Below, piece by piece: positions 7,101 to 13,487 of a stretch of 13,487 bases of DNA. This stretch comes from JAQBDA01 sp041301185 (GTDB lineage: Bacteria; Chloroflexota; Anaerolineae; Anaerolineales; UBA4823), in NCBI GenBank assembly GCA_041301185.1, contig JBFYSV010000115.1:1-13487 (forward strand), in the 5' to 3' direction. A model generated the notes under the pieces. It was not told the origin of the DNA, searched no databases, and saw nothing but the letters and a program-made list of their open reading frames with translations. The position numbers and the translations under genes are program-made. Within the stretch, counting starts at the first letter, position 1, and every line of letters begins with the position of its first letter.

Positions 7101-8732
7101 TCAACTCCTGGTGGAAATCCCCTGACGCAAGCGGGTTTGTCCAATAAATTGTTGCACCATCTCTCCGGGTAAGGGCTTTGTGCTGGTCACCAGCAGGTAG
7201 CCTGGCGCCCAAAAGTCGTCTGAAGGATTCTCCGCCGAATAACGCGGGAACTCAGCAAAAATCAGCTGCGAAGTGCGCTGCCGGACAAGCTGCACAACAT
7301 GGATAGGAGAAGTCTCAGGGGCAACACAAGCGATCCATTGAAGCCAGCCCGGGCGCACTGCCAGATATTCCAGGCGCCATCCAAAAGCCAATGACAGCCG
7401 GCGCATCCACCCCGATAAATTTACAGAAAGATCACCCGTCAAATGATGCTCAGGCAGCCGCGGTAGCAACACGCAGGCATAGTTAATGTCATAAACTACC
7501 GGCGAGGAGGATCGCAGGCTCCTCGCCTGGGTCTGGTTAACCCGCACCGGTTTGGTCGCCTCGGCATCCGGTTCGAATTCCCTCTCCGTAGCCAGAGCAA
7601 TGTCCAGAATAGCAGGAATACCCCGCCCCGGCGTGTCATCCGGTAGAACCGGCATGCCGGGCAGGATTGCCTCCCCGGGAATACTGGCTCCACGCCGACC
7701 TTCTTCAGCCTGAACTGCCAACTCTGGTTCAGGATCGAATTCCCAATACCACTCCTTATCTTCAATCGCTGGATGGCGCTGATCATCCACGGCTTCTTCT
7801 TGCTGCAGGGGTTTAACATCCTGGGCTGGACCCGGTTCAAATCTGGTTTCCGGCACATCTACTGGGGGAGAAATCAAGGCGCGCACCAGGCTGTTTGCCT
7901 GTGAATGAATTTTGCTGAAAGGCGTGCGGGTATCAAACGCCAGCGCCAGAAGCATCTCTCCCTCGAAAGCAGTGGCATACAACAGATACTCCCCACCAGT
8001 CGCATTGAGGTGAATGAAGCGAGCCAGGTCAACGTTACCACCCTCGACGTAACCATTGCTGCTATCTCCAGGCTTCCAATCATACTGCACGATTTGCGCA
8101 AGCTCTTCTGCAGCTGCCCTGGACAATTGCCCTGCATAAGCCCACAATTGGCCTCGGTTTAAAATCAATGCTGCCTGAGCAGATGTAGACAGGCTCAACC
8201 GTGCAAGGTGCTGAGCTGCTTTATCTACATCCTTCAGCCAGGGCTTCTGAGTAGCAGAGGAAACGGGCAAGTCGAGTGGCGCTGTTCCGGCTTCATCCTG
8301 GCGCTCACCAGGAATAGTTCCGGAATATGAGTTTTCTTGGGCTGTAAGATCTGATTCTTCCTCATACTCATCACCAGCCAGGGCACTGCCCACAATTTCC
8401 ACCAGGTCGGGCAGGTAGAATGGCTTGGTCAGGTAGCCGCCAATCGTCAAACCTTTAATCTCAATATTCTTGACCGTCTCATCGGAAGGGATTAACAATA
8501 GTTGCATTGCCGGGTCATTTGCCTGCAAGGTCAAGCCCAGATCAATATAAGAGAGATCCGGAGTATCGGCGTCCAGAATTGCCAAATCGATGGAGGCTTT
8601 CTCAGCCAGTTCCAGCGCCTGGCGCCCCGTGGAGACCAGCACAGGCTCATAGCTCCCCACTTTTTCCAACGTCTGCTGGATCAATCCCCCGAAGCCTGCG
8701 TCAGGTGATACAATTAGCACACGCGCGGTCAT
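7101..8732 (-). CDS. Response regulator: receiver, Roadblock-like domain and inactive Y1-transposase-like C-terminus
   Basis: A 543-residue chimera. Residues 1-120 are a CheY-like receiver: VLIVSPD, phospho-acceptor D54 in LAILDAD, conserved K103 in YLTKPF. The usual acidic pair after beta-1 is reduced to D11. Residues about 170-290 look like a Roadblock/LC7 (MglB-like) domain (AALILNRGQLWAYAG, later GEYLLYATAFEGEMLLALAF). Residues about 295-405 are an acidic, Pro-rich linker. Residues 412-536 follow the IS200/IS605 TnpA (Y1) fold: NYACVLLPRL, FGWRLEYLAV, VVQLVRQRTSQLIFAEFP, DDFWAPGYLLV, VQQFIGQ. The HxH motif is replaced by W463-L-Q465 and the Tyr nucleophile by F529, so transposase chemistry is unlikely; DNA or hairpin binding is inferred. 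It starts at the ATG at 8732 without a Shine-Dalgarno site, heads the operon with polA, and diverges from 8849. Expression likely depends on the promoter at 8742-8770. Receiver call firm; C-terminal call good but made by eye. Confidence 0.85.
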   Translation of the reverse strand: MTARVLIVSPDAGFGGLIQQTLEKVGSYEPVLVSTGRQALELAEKASIDLAILDADTPDLSYIDLGLTLQANDPAMQLLLIPSDETVKNIEIKGLTIGGYLTKPFYLPDLVEIVGSALAGDEYEEESDLTAQENSYSGTIPGERQDEAGTAPLDLPVSSATQKPWLKDVDKAAQHLARLSLSTSAQAALILNRGQLWAYAGQLSRAAAEELAQIVQYDWKPGDSSNGYVEGGNVDLARFIHLNATGGEYLLYATAFEGEMLLALAFDTRTPFSKIHSQANSLVRALISPPVDVPETRFEPGPAQDVKPLQQEEAVDDQRHPAIEDKEWYWEFDPEPELAVQAEEGRRGASIPGEAILPGMPVLPDDTPGRGIPAILDIALATEREFEPDAEATKPVRVNQTQARSLRSSSPVVYDINYACVLLPRLPEHHLTGDLSVNLSGWMRRLSLAFGWRLEYLAVRPGWLQWIACVAPETSPIHVVQLVRQRTSQLIFAEFPRYSAENPSDDFWAPGYLLVTSTKPLPGEMVQQFIGQTRLRQGISTRS

Positions 8733-8738
8733 ATTAGT

Positions 8739-8770
8739 AAGAGTGTATCACGCGGAGCGGGGGTAAGCAA
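8739..8770 (-). promoter_or_regulatory. Promoter of the response regulator-polA-TPR operon
   Basis: Reading the minus strand, TTGCTT (complement of 8765-8770) and TACACT (complement of 8742-8747, 4 of 6 to TATAAT) are separated by 17 bases. The expected start site is 2-4 bases before the ATG at 8732. No ribosome binding site intervenes, so the transcript would be leaderless or nearly so. It stands back to back with the promoter at 8812-8840. Confidence 0.4.
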
Positions 8771-8808
8771 GTAGATCATGGTTTCATTTTTGATAATTCC
8801 GCGAAGAA

Positions 8809-8848
8809 TGGTTGACAACCACGTTTGATCATGATATTGTTCTTAAGG
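8809..8848 (+). promoter_or_regulatory. Promoter of the SLT-like gene with an inverted repeat over the -35
   Basis: A consensus -35 TTGACA (8812-8817) and TATTGT (8835-8840, 4 of 6) are spaced by 17 bases. The start site is expected near 8847, 1-2 bases before the ATG at 8849. The -35 lies in the inverted repeat TGGTT-GAC-AACCA (8809-8821), a possible operator. This promoter also rules out the upstream in-frame TTG at 8825 and ATG at 8831 as starts. Confidence 0.55.
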
Positions 8849-10468
8849 ATGGCGAAGCTCAAGGTCGGCATTGTTATTTTTTTAGTTCCCGTGTTCCTGT
8901 TGAGCGCCATTGCCGGGGGAACAAATCTGGCTGCCGCAGCCGAGGATAGCGGTCGCCAAACCGTTCTGACTGCCCCATATACAGAATACGAATGGTGGCT
9001 GATCCGTTGGAATGACAACGAGATCCTTTGTACCCTGAAGATCGACCATGAAGGGCTGCCAACTGCTGAGGAAGTCTATAATGGTTGTAGCGCAGAGGCC
9101 TATCAAGAGTGGCTGGATACTCCGCCTTGCAAGCAAATCGTCAATGGAAACACCACGACTACCGGTTGTAACGGGATATATTTTCTTCTGGTATCCGTCC
9201 AACAAAAACAACGCCAGGTGGTTATAGACCTGCCAGAGCCCACCGTTTGGGTTTCTTTAGAGGATTGCTTACCCATCCCACCGAACAATTTCTGCTCCAA
9301 CCTGCCAACCCTGGTATTAACCGGGGAAGAACCCTTGCCCAACGAGACGATCACAGCCATCCAAGGAACGTACGCAGACATCATGTTCTATTGTGCGGGC
9401 GACCGCTGCGCTCTACCGATGCAGACCACCCCAGTAGAAGGCGTGTTGGTGGAATTCTGGGCTGAATCCAGCTTTGGAGATACCACTGAGAAATTCACCG
9501 CCCAGGTACGGGTGATCGACTCAGGAGTCTCCACAGCCCCCGGCGGCAGCGGGTATTTTGTCGATGTCCTCAGCACCCAGTGGAGGGGCAAACCGATCGC
9601 CAGTTGCGCCAAAACCTGGGAAGCCTTCCCCCCGATGGGCGGCACCCCAGGCTGGCTGTCCACACCGGAGCAAACCAGCCTGCTCAACTCTGACGAGGCT
9701 TATTATTACCTGGCGGGCAGGCTGATCGCGCAGGGTGTTGTAAATGCAAGCAGCTGCGCCACCGGCGGGATGCTGGCGAACGGCTACGCAGACGCCTGCG
9801 GTTTAGAGCGCGCTCGCCCAGCCGTCCTGGAATGGCAGAACCAGTTTGATGCCCGCATCCTTGATGTTTCTCAACAAACCAGCGTGCCAGCCCAATTGCT
9901 CAAAAATTTATTTGCTCAGGAAAGCCAGTTCTGGCCCGGCGTATTTCGTGTTCCGCTAGAATTTGGCCTGGGGCAGATCACCGATAACGGTGCAGATGCA
10001 ATTCTGCTATGGAATGGGTCGTTTTATGATGAGTTCTGCCCCCTGGTTCTGGCAGAAGATGCCTGCGCGGAAGGCTATCTAAAACTCAAACCCGCCGATC
10101 AAGCACTCTTGCGGGGGGCGCTTGCGGTAGAGGCAAAAGCAGATTGCCCGGAATGTCCGGCGGGGGTTGACCTGTCCAATGCGTACACCAGCGTGGCATT
10201 GTTTGCCCAAACGCTGCAGGCAAATTGCGACCAGGTCGGACAAATCATCGGCACAGCCACCGAACAGGTTCCTGGATCAGTAAGTGACTACGAGGACTTG
10301 TGGCGCTTCACCGTTGCCAATTATCACGCCGGACCAGGCTGCCTGTCCTACGCCATCCACATGGCCTGGCAGAACAGTCCGGGTCGCTTAAGCTGGGAAA
10401 GTGTTTCCAGTTACTTCACAGAGCCCTGCAAGGGGGTAATCCCTTACGTGGAAAAGATCACCCAATAG
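8849..10468 (+). CDS. Secreted protein with a C-terminal lytic transglycosylase (SLT/lysozyme-like) domain
   Basis: A 539-residue exported protein. Residues 1-32 are a signal peptide (MAKLKVGIVIF, hydrophobic core, cleavage near AAAA-ED). Residues about 35-320 form an unrecognised region, rich in Trp/Tyr and containing at least ten Cys, which suggests disulphides outside the cytoplasm. Residues about 330-539 have the hallmarks of a soluble lytic transglycosylase: the catalytic-Glu helix (LLKNLFAQESQFW, E358), then FGLGQIT (373-378) and VANYHAGPGCL (491-497), the counterpart of the AYNAGPG motif. Such enzymes cleave the MurNAc-GlcNAc bond of peptidoglycan. The spacing between the GLGQIT and NYHAGPG motifs is longer than in minimal SLT domains and holds a Cys-containing insertion. 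The ATG at 8849 is chosen from the promoter position. It is convergent with the 60-residue gene, 14 bases away, with no terminator visible between. The N-terminal function is unknown. Confidence 0.88.
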   Translation: MAKLKVGIVIFLVPVFLLSAIAGGTNLAAAAEDSGRQTVLTAPYTEYEWWLIRWNDNEILCTLKIDHEGLPTAEEVYNGCSAEAYQEWLDTPPCKQIVNGNTTTTGCNGIYFLLVSVQQKQRQVVIDLPEPTVWVSLEDCLPIPPNNFCSNLPTLVLTGEEPLPNETITAIQGTYADIMFYCAGDRCALPMQTTPVEGVLVEFWAESSFGDTTEKFTAQVRVIDSGVSTAPGGSGYFVDVLSTQWRGKPIASCAKTWEAFPPMGGTPGWLSTPEQTSLLNSDEAYYYLAGRLIAQGVVNASSCATGGMLANGYADACGLERARPAVLEWQNQFDARILDVSQQTSVPAQLLKNLFAQESQFWPGVFRVPLEFGLGQITDNGADAILLWNGSFYDEFCPLVLAEDACAEGYLKLKPADQALLRGALAVEAKADCPECPAGVDLSNAYTSVALFAQTLQANCDQVGQIIGTATEQVPGSVSDYEDLWRFTVANYHAGPGCLSYAIHMAWQNSPGRLSWESVSSYFTEPCKGVIPYVEKITQ

Positions 10469-10482
10469 CATCAGGCTGGGGG

Positions 10483-10665
10483 TTACGCCAGCTGCTGCGC
10501 GAGCTCGATAAGCTCGTCCCATTCCTCTTGAAAGAAGTGAATAGTTACGTTGTTGAGCTGCATATGGTAGGTGATTTCGCCATCTGGTTCTTCGGCGCGC
10601 CATACCAGGTAGTTTTCCGTTTCGGCGATCAGATCTGTTTTGGGTTCCGAATCGTTATTGCCCAT
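10483..10665 (-). CDS. Small acidic protein of unknown function (60 aa)
   Basis: The 60-residue product begins MGNNDSEPKTDLIAETENYL and continues with a compact alternating pattern (VWRAEEPDGEITYHMQL, then VTIHFFQEEWDELIELAQQL). This suggests a few beta strands followed by an amphipathic C-terminal helix. It is strongly acidic, with no signal peptide or membrane segment. Reality is supported by an excellent ribosome binding site, GGAGG (complement of 10672-10676), 6 bases before the ATG, and by ordered protein-like composition. It lies 57 bases after the M23 peptidase stop on the same strand, so it is probably the last gene of that unit. I do not recognise the family; a cytoplasmic regulator or adaptor is possible but unsupported. 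Confidence 0.75.
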   Translation of the reverse strand: MGNNDSEPKTDLIAETENYLVWRAEEPDGEITYHMQLNNVTIHFFQEEWDELIELAQQLA

Positions 10666-10722
10666 TTCATTCCTCCGGGTCCATCAACTTAGCAGGGTAA
10701 TTTATGGAAGATTCCAGCAAGA

Positions 10723-11805
10723 TCAGGGTGCGGGCAGAACATACCACGGGCTAACAAACCCGCCCTGGTAACGAACCTCAAAATGTAGGTGGGCACCAGT
10801 AGAGTTTCCAGTGCTGCCAGAATAGCCAATAATTTGACCCTGGCTAAGGCTGCGCCCGCATGACGTGCTCACCTGGCTCATATGGGCGTACAGGGTTTGA
10901 TATCCGTTGCCATGATCGATCATAACCATGTACCCATAGCCGCCATTTGCCCAACCTGCAAAGACCACCACACCGTTATCTGCCGCATAGATCGGCGCGC
11001 CTTCACCGGCAGCGATATCGATCGCCAGGTGCCCTGACCAGTAGTCGTTACCCGACAGGATATGGTTCCCGGCGGGCCAGATAAATGCCCCCGTTCCATA
11101 AGCCCCTTCATAGCTGCCCGTACAGGCGCCCGCCCCATACAGCTCGCTGGATACCCCTGCTCGCCCGCGCGGGATCACTGGGATAACCCATTGGCGGAAC
11201 TCGCGATGCCCGCCGGGCACCATCACCCAGGCACCAGCCGGTACGCTTGGCTCTGTCAGATCGATTCCATTCCCCGACCAACTGAGGATATCATCCATGT
11301 CAGCCTCGAAGCGGGCTGCCACGCTCTGGATACTATCGCCTTCTGCCCACTGGTAGTACACACCATCTACCGGTGGTATCTTGAGCTCCATATCCACCGA
11401 GATCATGTCTGGGTTGTCGTTGAGCAGGTCATAATTCGCCCATAACAGGGTCTCTGGGGTGATATTGAACTTACGAGCAATCTCAAAGACCGAGTCGCCT
11501 AGCGAGACCACATAACTGCGCACATCCGTGCGCTGACGGGTGGGGATTATCGTATGCAAGTCTGCCTGGCGAGAGACAGATGCCATCTCTCCAGAAACGC
11601 CAAATTCCGGCATCTTGACCGGGGTGGCGCTATCTGGCAGAGGTTTAGTGATTGGTAACACCGGCTGTTCTTCGCCCATTACTTCAGCAGACATAGCTGC
11701 CCGGGCGGACCAGGTATTCCAGCCCAAATAGATGGTCAGGGCAACCAGGCTAGCTGCAATCAGCCAGGCAAAGGCCGACCAGAAACGGCTCATCTTGGAA
11801 GACAT
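10723..11805 (-). CDS. Membrane-anchored LysM / M23 peptidase
   Basis: A 360-residue cell-wall hydrolase of the M23 (LytM/lysostaphin) type. Residues about 10-28 form an N-terminal membrane anchor with a short cytoplasmic tail, so the enzyme faces outward. Two LysM domains bind glycan: residues 97-143 (YVVSLGDSVFEIARKFNI...IPP) and about 149-197 (YQWAEGDSIQSVAARF...MVPGG). The C-terminal M23 domain (about 245-355) keeps every metal and catalytic residue: H259 and D263 in GHLAID, H308 in YAHMS, H339 and H341 in AHLHFEV. It should cut peptide cross-links in peptidoglycan. The start is the ATG at 11805. There is no Shine-Dalgarno site, but a -10-like TAGATT (complement of 11812-11817) lies 6 bases upstream. 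It follows rho by 51 bases on the same strand and precedes the 60-residue gene; whether it relies on rho transcription or its own promoter is unclear. Confidence 0.95.
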   Translation of the reverse strand: MSSKMSRFWSAFAWLIAASLVALTIYLGWNTWSARAAMSAEVMGEEQPVLPITKPLPDSATPVKMPEFGVSGEMASVSRQADLHTIIPTRQRTDVRSYVVSLGDSVFEIARKFNITPETLLWANYDLLNDNPDMISVDMELKIPPVDGVYYQWAEGDSIQSVAARFEADMDDILSWSGNGIDLTEPSVPAGAWVMVPGGHREFRQWVIPVIPRGRAGVSSELYGAGACTGSYEGAYGTGAFIWPAGNHILSGNDYWSGHLAIDIAAGEGAPIYAADNGVVVFAGWANGGYGYMVMIDHGNGYQTLYAHMSQVSTSCGRSLSQGQIIGYSGSTGNSTGAHLHFEVRYQGGFVSPWYVLPAP

Positions 11806-11811
11806 AGGGGT

Positions 11812-11817
11812 AATCTA
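11812..11817 (-). promoter_or_regulatory. Possible -10 element for the M23 peptidase gene
   Basis: TAGATT on the minus strand (4 of 6) ends 6 bases before the ATG at 11805, the same geometry as the other unit-heading genes in the window. No good -35 is seen 16-18 bases upstream, so this is weak. Confidence 0.25.
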
Positions 11818-11856
11818 TGTGCCTGACGGAGGTAAAAGCACCAGGAAATGCTGCTC

Positions 11857-13131
11857 CTATTCGTCAGTCAGTGTTTCCAGAAACTCCTGGTTGTTGGCAG
11901 TGCGCGCCAATCTTTGCAGGATGGCCTCTGTGGCAGTGGTTGGATCTAAGCCTGCGCCATGCGGAGGAGATGTAACCATCTGGTCGTACATGCGCCGCAT
12001 CAACCACACTCGCGGAGTGACATCCGGGCCAAGAAGCAGCTCTTCCCGGCGGGTAGAAGATCTCTCGATATCAATCGCCGGGAAAACACGCCGTTCTTGC
12101 AATCGCCGCGAGAGGTGCAGCTCCATATTGCCGGTACCCTTGAACTCTTCGTAAACGACATCGTCCATTCTTGAACCGGTGTCAATCAGGCACGTGGCAA
12201 TAATGGTTAGCGAGCCGCCCTCTTCGATATTACGGGCAGCACCAAAAAAGCGTTTTGGGGGGTAAAGGGCAGATGGGTCGATTCCACCTGAGAGCGTGCG
12301 TCCTGACGGGGTTACGACAAGATTATAGGCACGCGCCAGCCGGGTGATCGAATCCATGAGTATGACCACATGCCGTCCCACTTCTACCAGACGCTTGGCC
12401 CGCTCCAGCACCATTTCTGCTACGCGCACGTGTGAGGTAACCGGCTCATCAAAGGTCGAAGCGATCACCTCAGCATCCACCGAGCGGTCCATATCGGTCA
12501 CTTCTTCAGGACGCTCACCGATCAGGGCTACCATCAGGTGGACATCAGGATATTTCGTCGAAACAGAGTTCGCCAACTGTTTCAGGATGGTGGTTTTACC
12601 TGCTTTTGGAGGCGACACGATCAAACCGCGCTGCCCGCGCCCAATTGGGGTAACCAGGTTGATCAGGCGAGTCACCAGGGTGTGGCGGTCGGTTTCCAGG
12701 TCAAAACGGGTATCCGGGAAGATCGGGGTCAGAGCTTCAAACACAGGCCGGCGTTTGGCTTCCTCGGGGTCAATGCCATTAACCGTCTCTACCTTGAGCA
12801 AGCCATAATGCCGCTCGGTTTCGCGCGGTGGGCGGACATGACCGATGATCAGGTCTCCATTGCGCAGGTTATAGCGCCGGATTTGAGATTGGGAGACATA
12901 CACATCGTAAGGTCCTGGCTGGTAAAGCCCAGAGCGCAGGAAGCCAATCCCCTCACTCATGATCTCCAGGATGCCACCGCGCAGCTCCAGACCTGCCTGC
13001 TCTGCCTCAAATTGCTGGATACGCAGGATCAAATCCTCTTTCTTCAAGCGCGCTGCGCCAGGGACATTGAGGTCCTTGGCTCGCTGACGTAAGTCTGTCA
13101 GAGGAGTGTTCTCTAATTCGATTACTTTCAT
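11857..13131 (-). CDS. rho: Transcription termination factor Rho
   Basis: A 424-residue, full-length Rho (E. coli 419), the hexameric RNA-dependent ATPase/helicase that ends transcription. Residues 1-45 form the Rho_N helical domain (LTDLRQRAKDLNVPGAARLK). Residues about 50-120 form the cold-shock-like RNA-binding domain with the GIGFLR motif. The ATPase core follows: Walker A SPPKAGKT (173-180), GERPEEV, Walker B VVILMD (255-260), Q-loop GGIDPSALYPPKRFFGAARN, and R-loop LIDTGSRMDDVVYEEFKGTG (316-334). No insertion is seen between the N-terminal and RNA-binding domains, unlike many high-GC actinobacterial Rho proteins. The start is the only ATG in frame at the conserved N-terminus; no Shine-Dalgarno site precedes it. 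A long leader and one or two promoters lie upstream. The M23 gene follows by 51 bases with no intrinsic terminator between. Confidence 0.97.
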   Translation of the reverse strand: MKVIELENTPLTDLRQRAKDLNVPGAARLKKEDLILRIQQFEAEQAGLELRGGILEIMSEGIGFLRSGLYQPGPYDVYVSQSQIRRYNLRNGDLIIGHVRPPRETERHYGLLKVETVNGIDPEEAKRRPVFEALTPIFPDTRFDLETDRHTLVTRLINLVTPIGRGQRGLIVSPPKAGKTTILKQLANSVSTKYPDVHLMVALIGERPEEVTDMDRSVDAEVIASTFDEPVTSHVRVAEMVLERAKRLVEVGRHVVILMDSITRLARAYNLVVTPSGRTLSGGIDPSALYPPKRFFGAARNIEEGGSLTIIATCLIDTGSRMDDVVYEEFKGTGNMELHLSRRLQERRVFPAIDIERSSTRREELLLGPDVTPRVWLMRRMYDQMVTSPPHGAGLDPTTATEAILQRLARTANNQEFLETLTDE

Positions 13132-13282
13132 AGTATCTGACTCAGATGTCTCTTTGTTGGGATATATGCCAGATCAAGCCCTCATGACACGCATAACGCG
13201 TTCAGGCTGGCTGACAGGGGATCGATATCAGGTTGAAATTGTTAATTCCGCTGCATAAGTTGGGGAGAACAATCGTTCGATA
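13132..13282 (-). promoter_or_regulatory. Long 5' leader of rho
   Basis: If the promoter at 13283-13311 is used, rho mRNA carries an untranslated leader of about 145 bases. The leader holds two tiny frames, MQRN and MRVMRA (the latter at complement 13174-13194), and no clear riboswitch or terminator. Rho genes in several bacteria are autoregulated through their leaders; that this one is so is inference. No protein gene is supported. Confidence 0.4.
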
Positions 13283-13317
13283 ATTATAACATTCAAATAA
13301 ATGGCTCGCAAGCCATT
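13283..13317 (-). promoter_or_regulatory. Main rho promoter with a palindrome over the -35
   Basis: On the minus strand, TTGCGA (complement of 13306-13311, 4 of 6) and a perfect TATAAT (complement of 13283-13288) are spaced by 17 bases. The -35 sits inside the perfect inverted repeat AATGGCT-CGCA-AGCCATT (13300-13317), which could be an operator or a small hairpin. Confidence 0.55.
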
Positions 13318-13354
13318 ACTAATCTGGTGGGTAAATTCCCCGGGGAGCTATCCA

Positions 13355-13385
13355 ATTATACACCATAGATTTAATTTTCTGGCAA
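13355..13385 (-). promoter_or_regulatory. Possible second, upstream rho promoter
   Basis: On the minus strand TTGCCA (complement of 13380-13385, 5 of 6) and TATAAT (complement of 13355-13360) are present, but the spacer is 19 bases, longer than ideal. The rest of 13312-13472 contains no supported gene; a perfect 12-base palindrome CTGTAATTACAG lies at 13410-13421. Confidence 0.35.
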
Positions 13386-13472
13386 GGCTTTTCCAGGTAT
13401 TCCCACCAACTGTAATTACAGCTTTGTTAGTTATAGGAGCTACGCACTTCAGGGGAAATTGGGGGAGTTTTT

Positions 13473-13487
13473 GGGGGGGGGGGGGGG
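13473..13487. other. Terminal poly-G run (probable contig-end artefact)
   Basis: Fifteen consecutive G bases end the window, just after GGGGGAGTTTTT. A homopolymer exactly at a sequence end is typical of unresolved read tails in assemblies; it probably marks the contig edge rather than real sequence. Confidence 0.6.

Noticed and set aside
7088..7144. Longer polA starting at the TTG at 7144
   Set aside because: It would overlap the response regulator end; the added 19 residues are not Pol I-like, and the ATG at 7087 has a good ribosome binding site.
8825..8848. Earlier TTG or ATG starts for the SLT-like gene
   Set aside because: They fall inside or before the -10 element of the only promoter, and the ATG at 8849 gives a standard signal peptide.
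8776..9684. Minus-strand frames opposite the SLT-like gene
   Set aside because: They are shadows of a clearly coding plus-strand frame with recognisable motifs; they have no domains or start signals.
13300..13317. Hairpin as an intrinsic terminator of a gene upstream of rho
   Set aside because: The stem is only 7 bp and AT-rich, the following minus-strand sequence TATTTGAA is not a proper U-tract, and the element coincides with the rho -35.
1..13487. tRNA, rRNA, CRISPR array or complete insertion sequence
   Set aside because: I saw no T-arm-like GTTCRA context with matching stems outside coding genes, no spaced repeats and no active transposase gene; the only transposase-like domain is the inactive one in the response regulator.

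Overview
The window is mid-GC bacterial DNA that reads as one edge of an assembled contig. It is cut inside a gene on the left and ends in a 15-base G homopolymer on the right. Gene content and style point to Chloroflexota, most likely an Anaerolineae-type lineage: secreted proteins with FGYPI-type repeats, a secreted SLT-domain protein with a large Cys-containing N-terminal region, a LysM/M23 peptidase, and a complete Rho. This placement is inferred from family style, not from a marker search.

Layout. 1-89 (-) is the 5' end of a small gene running off the edge. 90-773 is a degraded intergenic region. It holds an 81-base imperfect palindrome bracketed by near-identical direct repeats (113-224) and the 3' remnant of a HAD/phosphoglycolate-phosphatase-like gene (about 530-725). 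774-1793 (+) encodes a secreted repeat protein and ends at a strong bidirectional terminator (1814-1856). 8732-1877 (-) is an apparent operon of three genes: a multidomain response regulator, DNA polymerase I (polA), and a large TPR protein. 8849-10468 (+), divergent from that operon, encodes a secreted lytic-transglycosylase-like protein. 13131-10483 (-) carries rho, a membrane-anchored LysM/M23 peptidase and a 60-residue acidic protein. 13132-13487 is the rho leader and promoter region.

How the parts may work together. polA and rho are housekeeping genes. The two envelope enzymes (SLT-like 8849-10468, M23 10723-11805) lie convergently and would both act on peptidoglycan outside the membrane. 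The response regulator heading the polA operon has an unusual architecture: receiver, then a Roadblock/LC7-like domain, an acidic linker, and a C-terminal domain that matches the IS200/IS605 Y1 (HUH) transposase fold but lacks the HxH motif and the catalytic Tyr. It is the most interesting protein here and looks like a domesticated, catalytically dead transposase domain under two-component control.

Translation signals split cleanly. Genes inside operons (polA, TPR gene, 60-aa gene) and the partial left-edge gene have clear Shine-Dalgarno motifs. The first genes of transcription units (774, 8732, 8849, possibly 11805) lack them and have a -10-like element 6-9 bases before the start codon, which suggests leaderless mRNAs.
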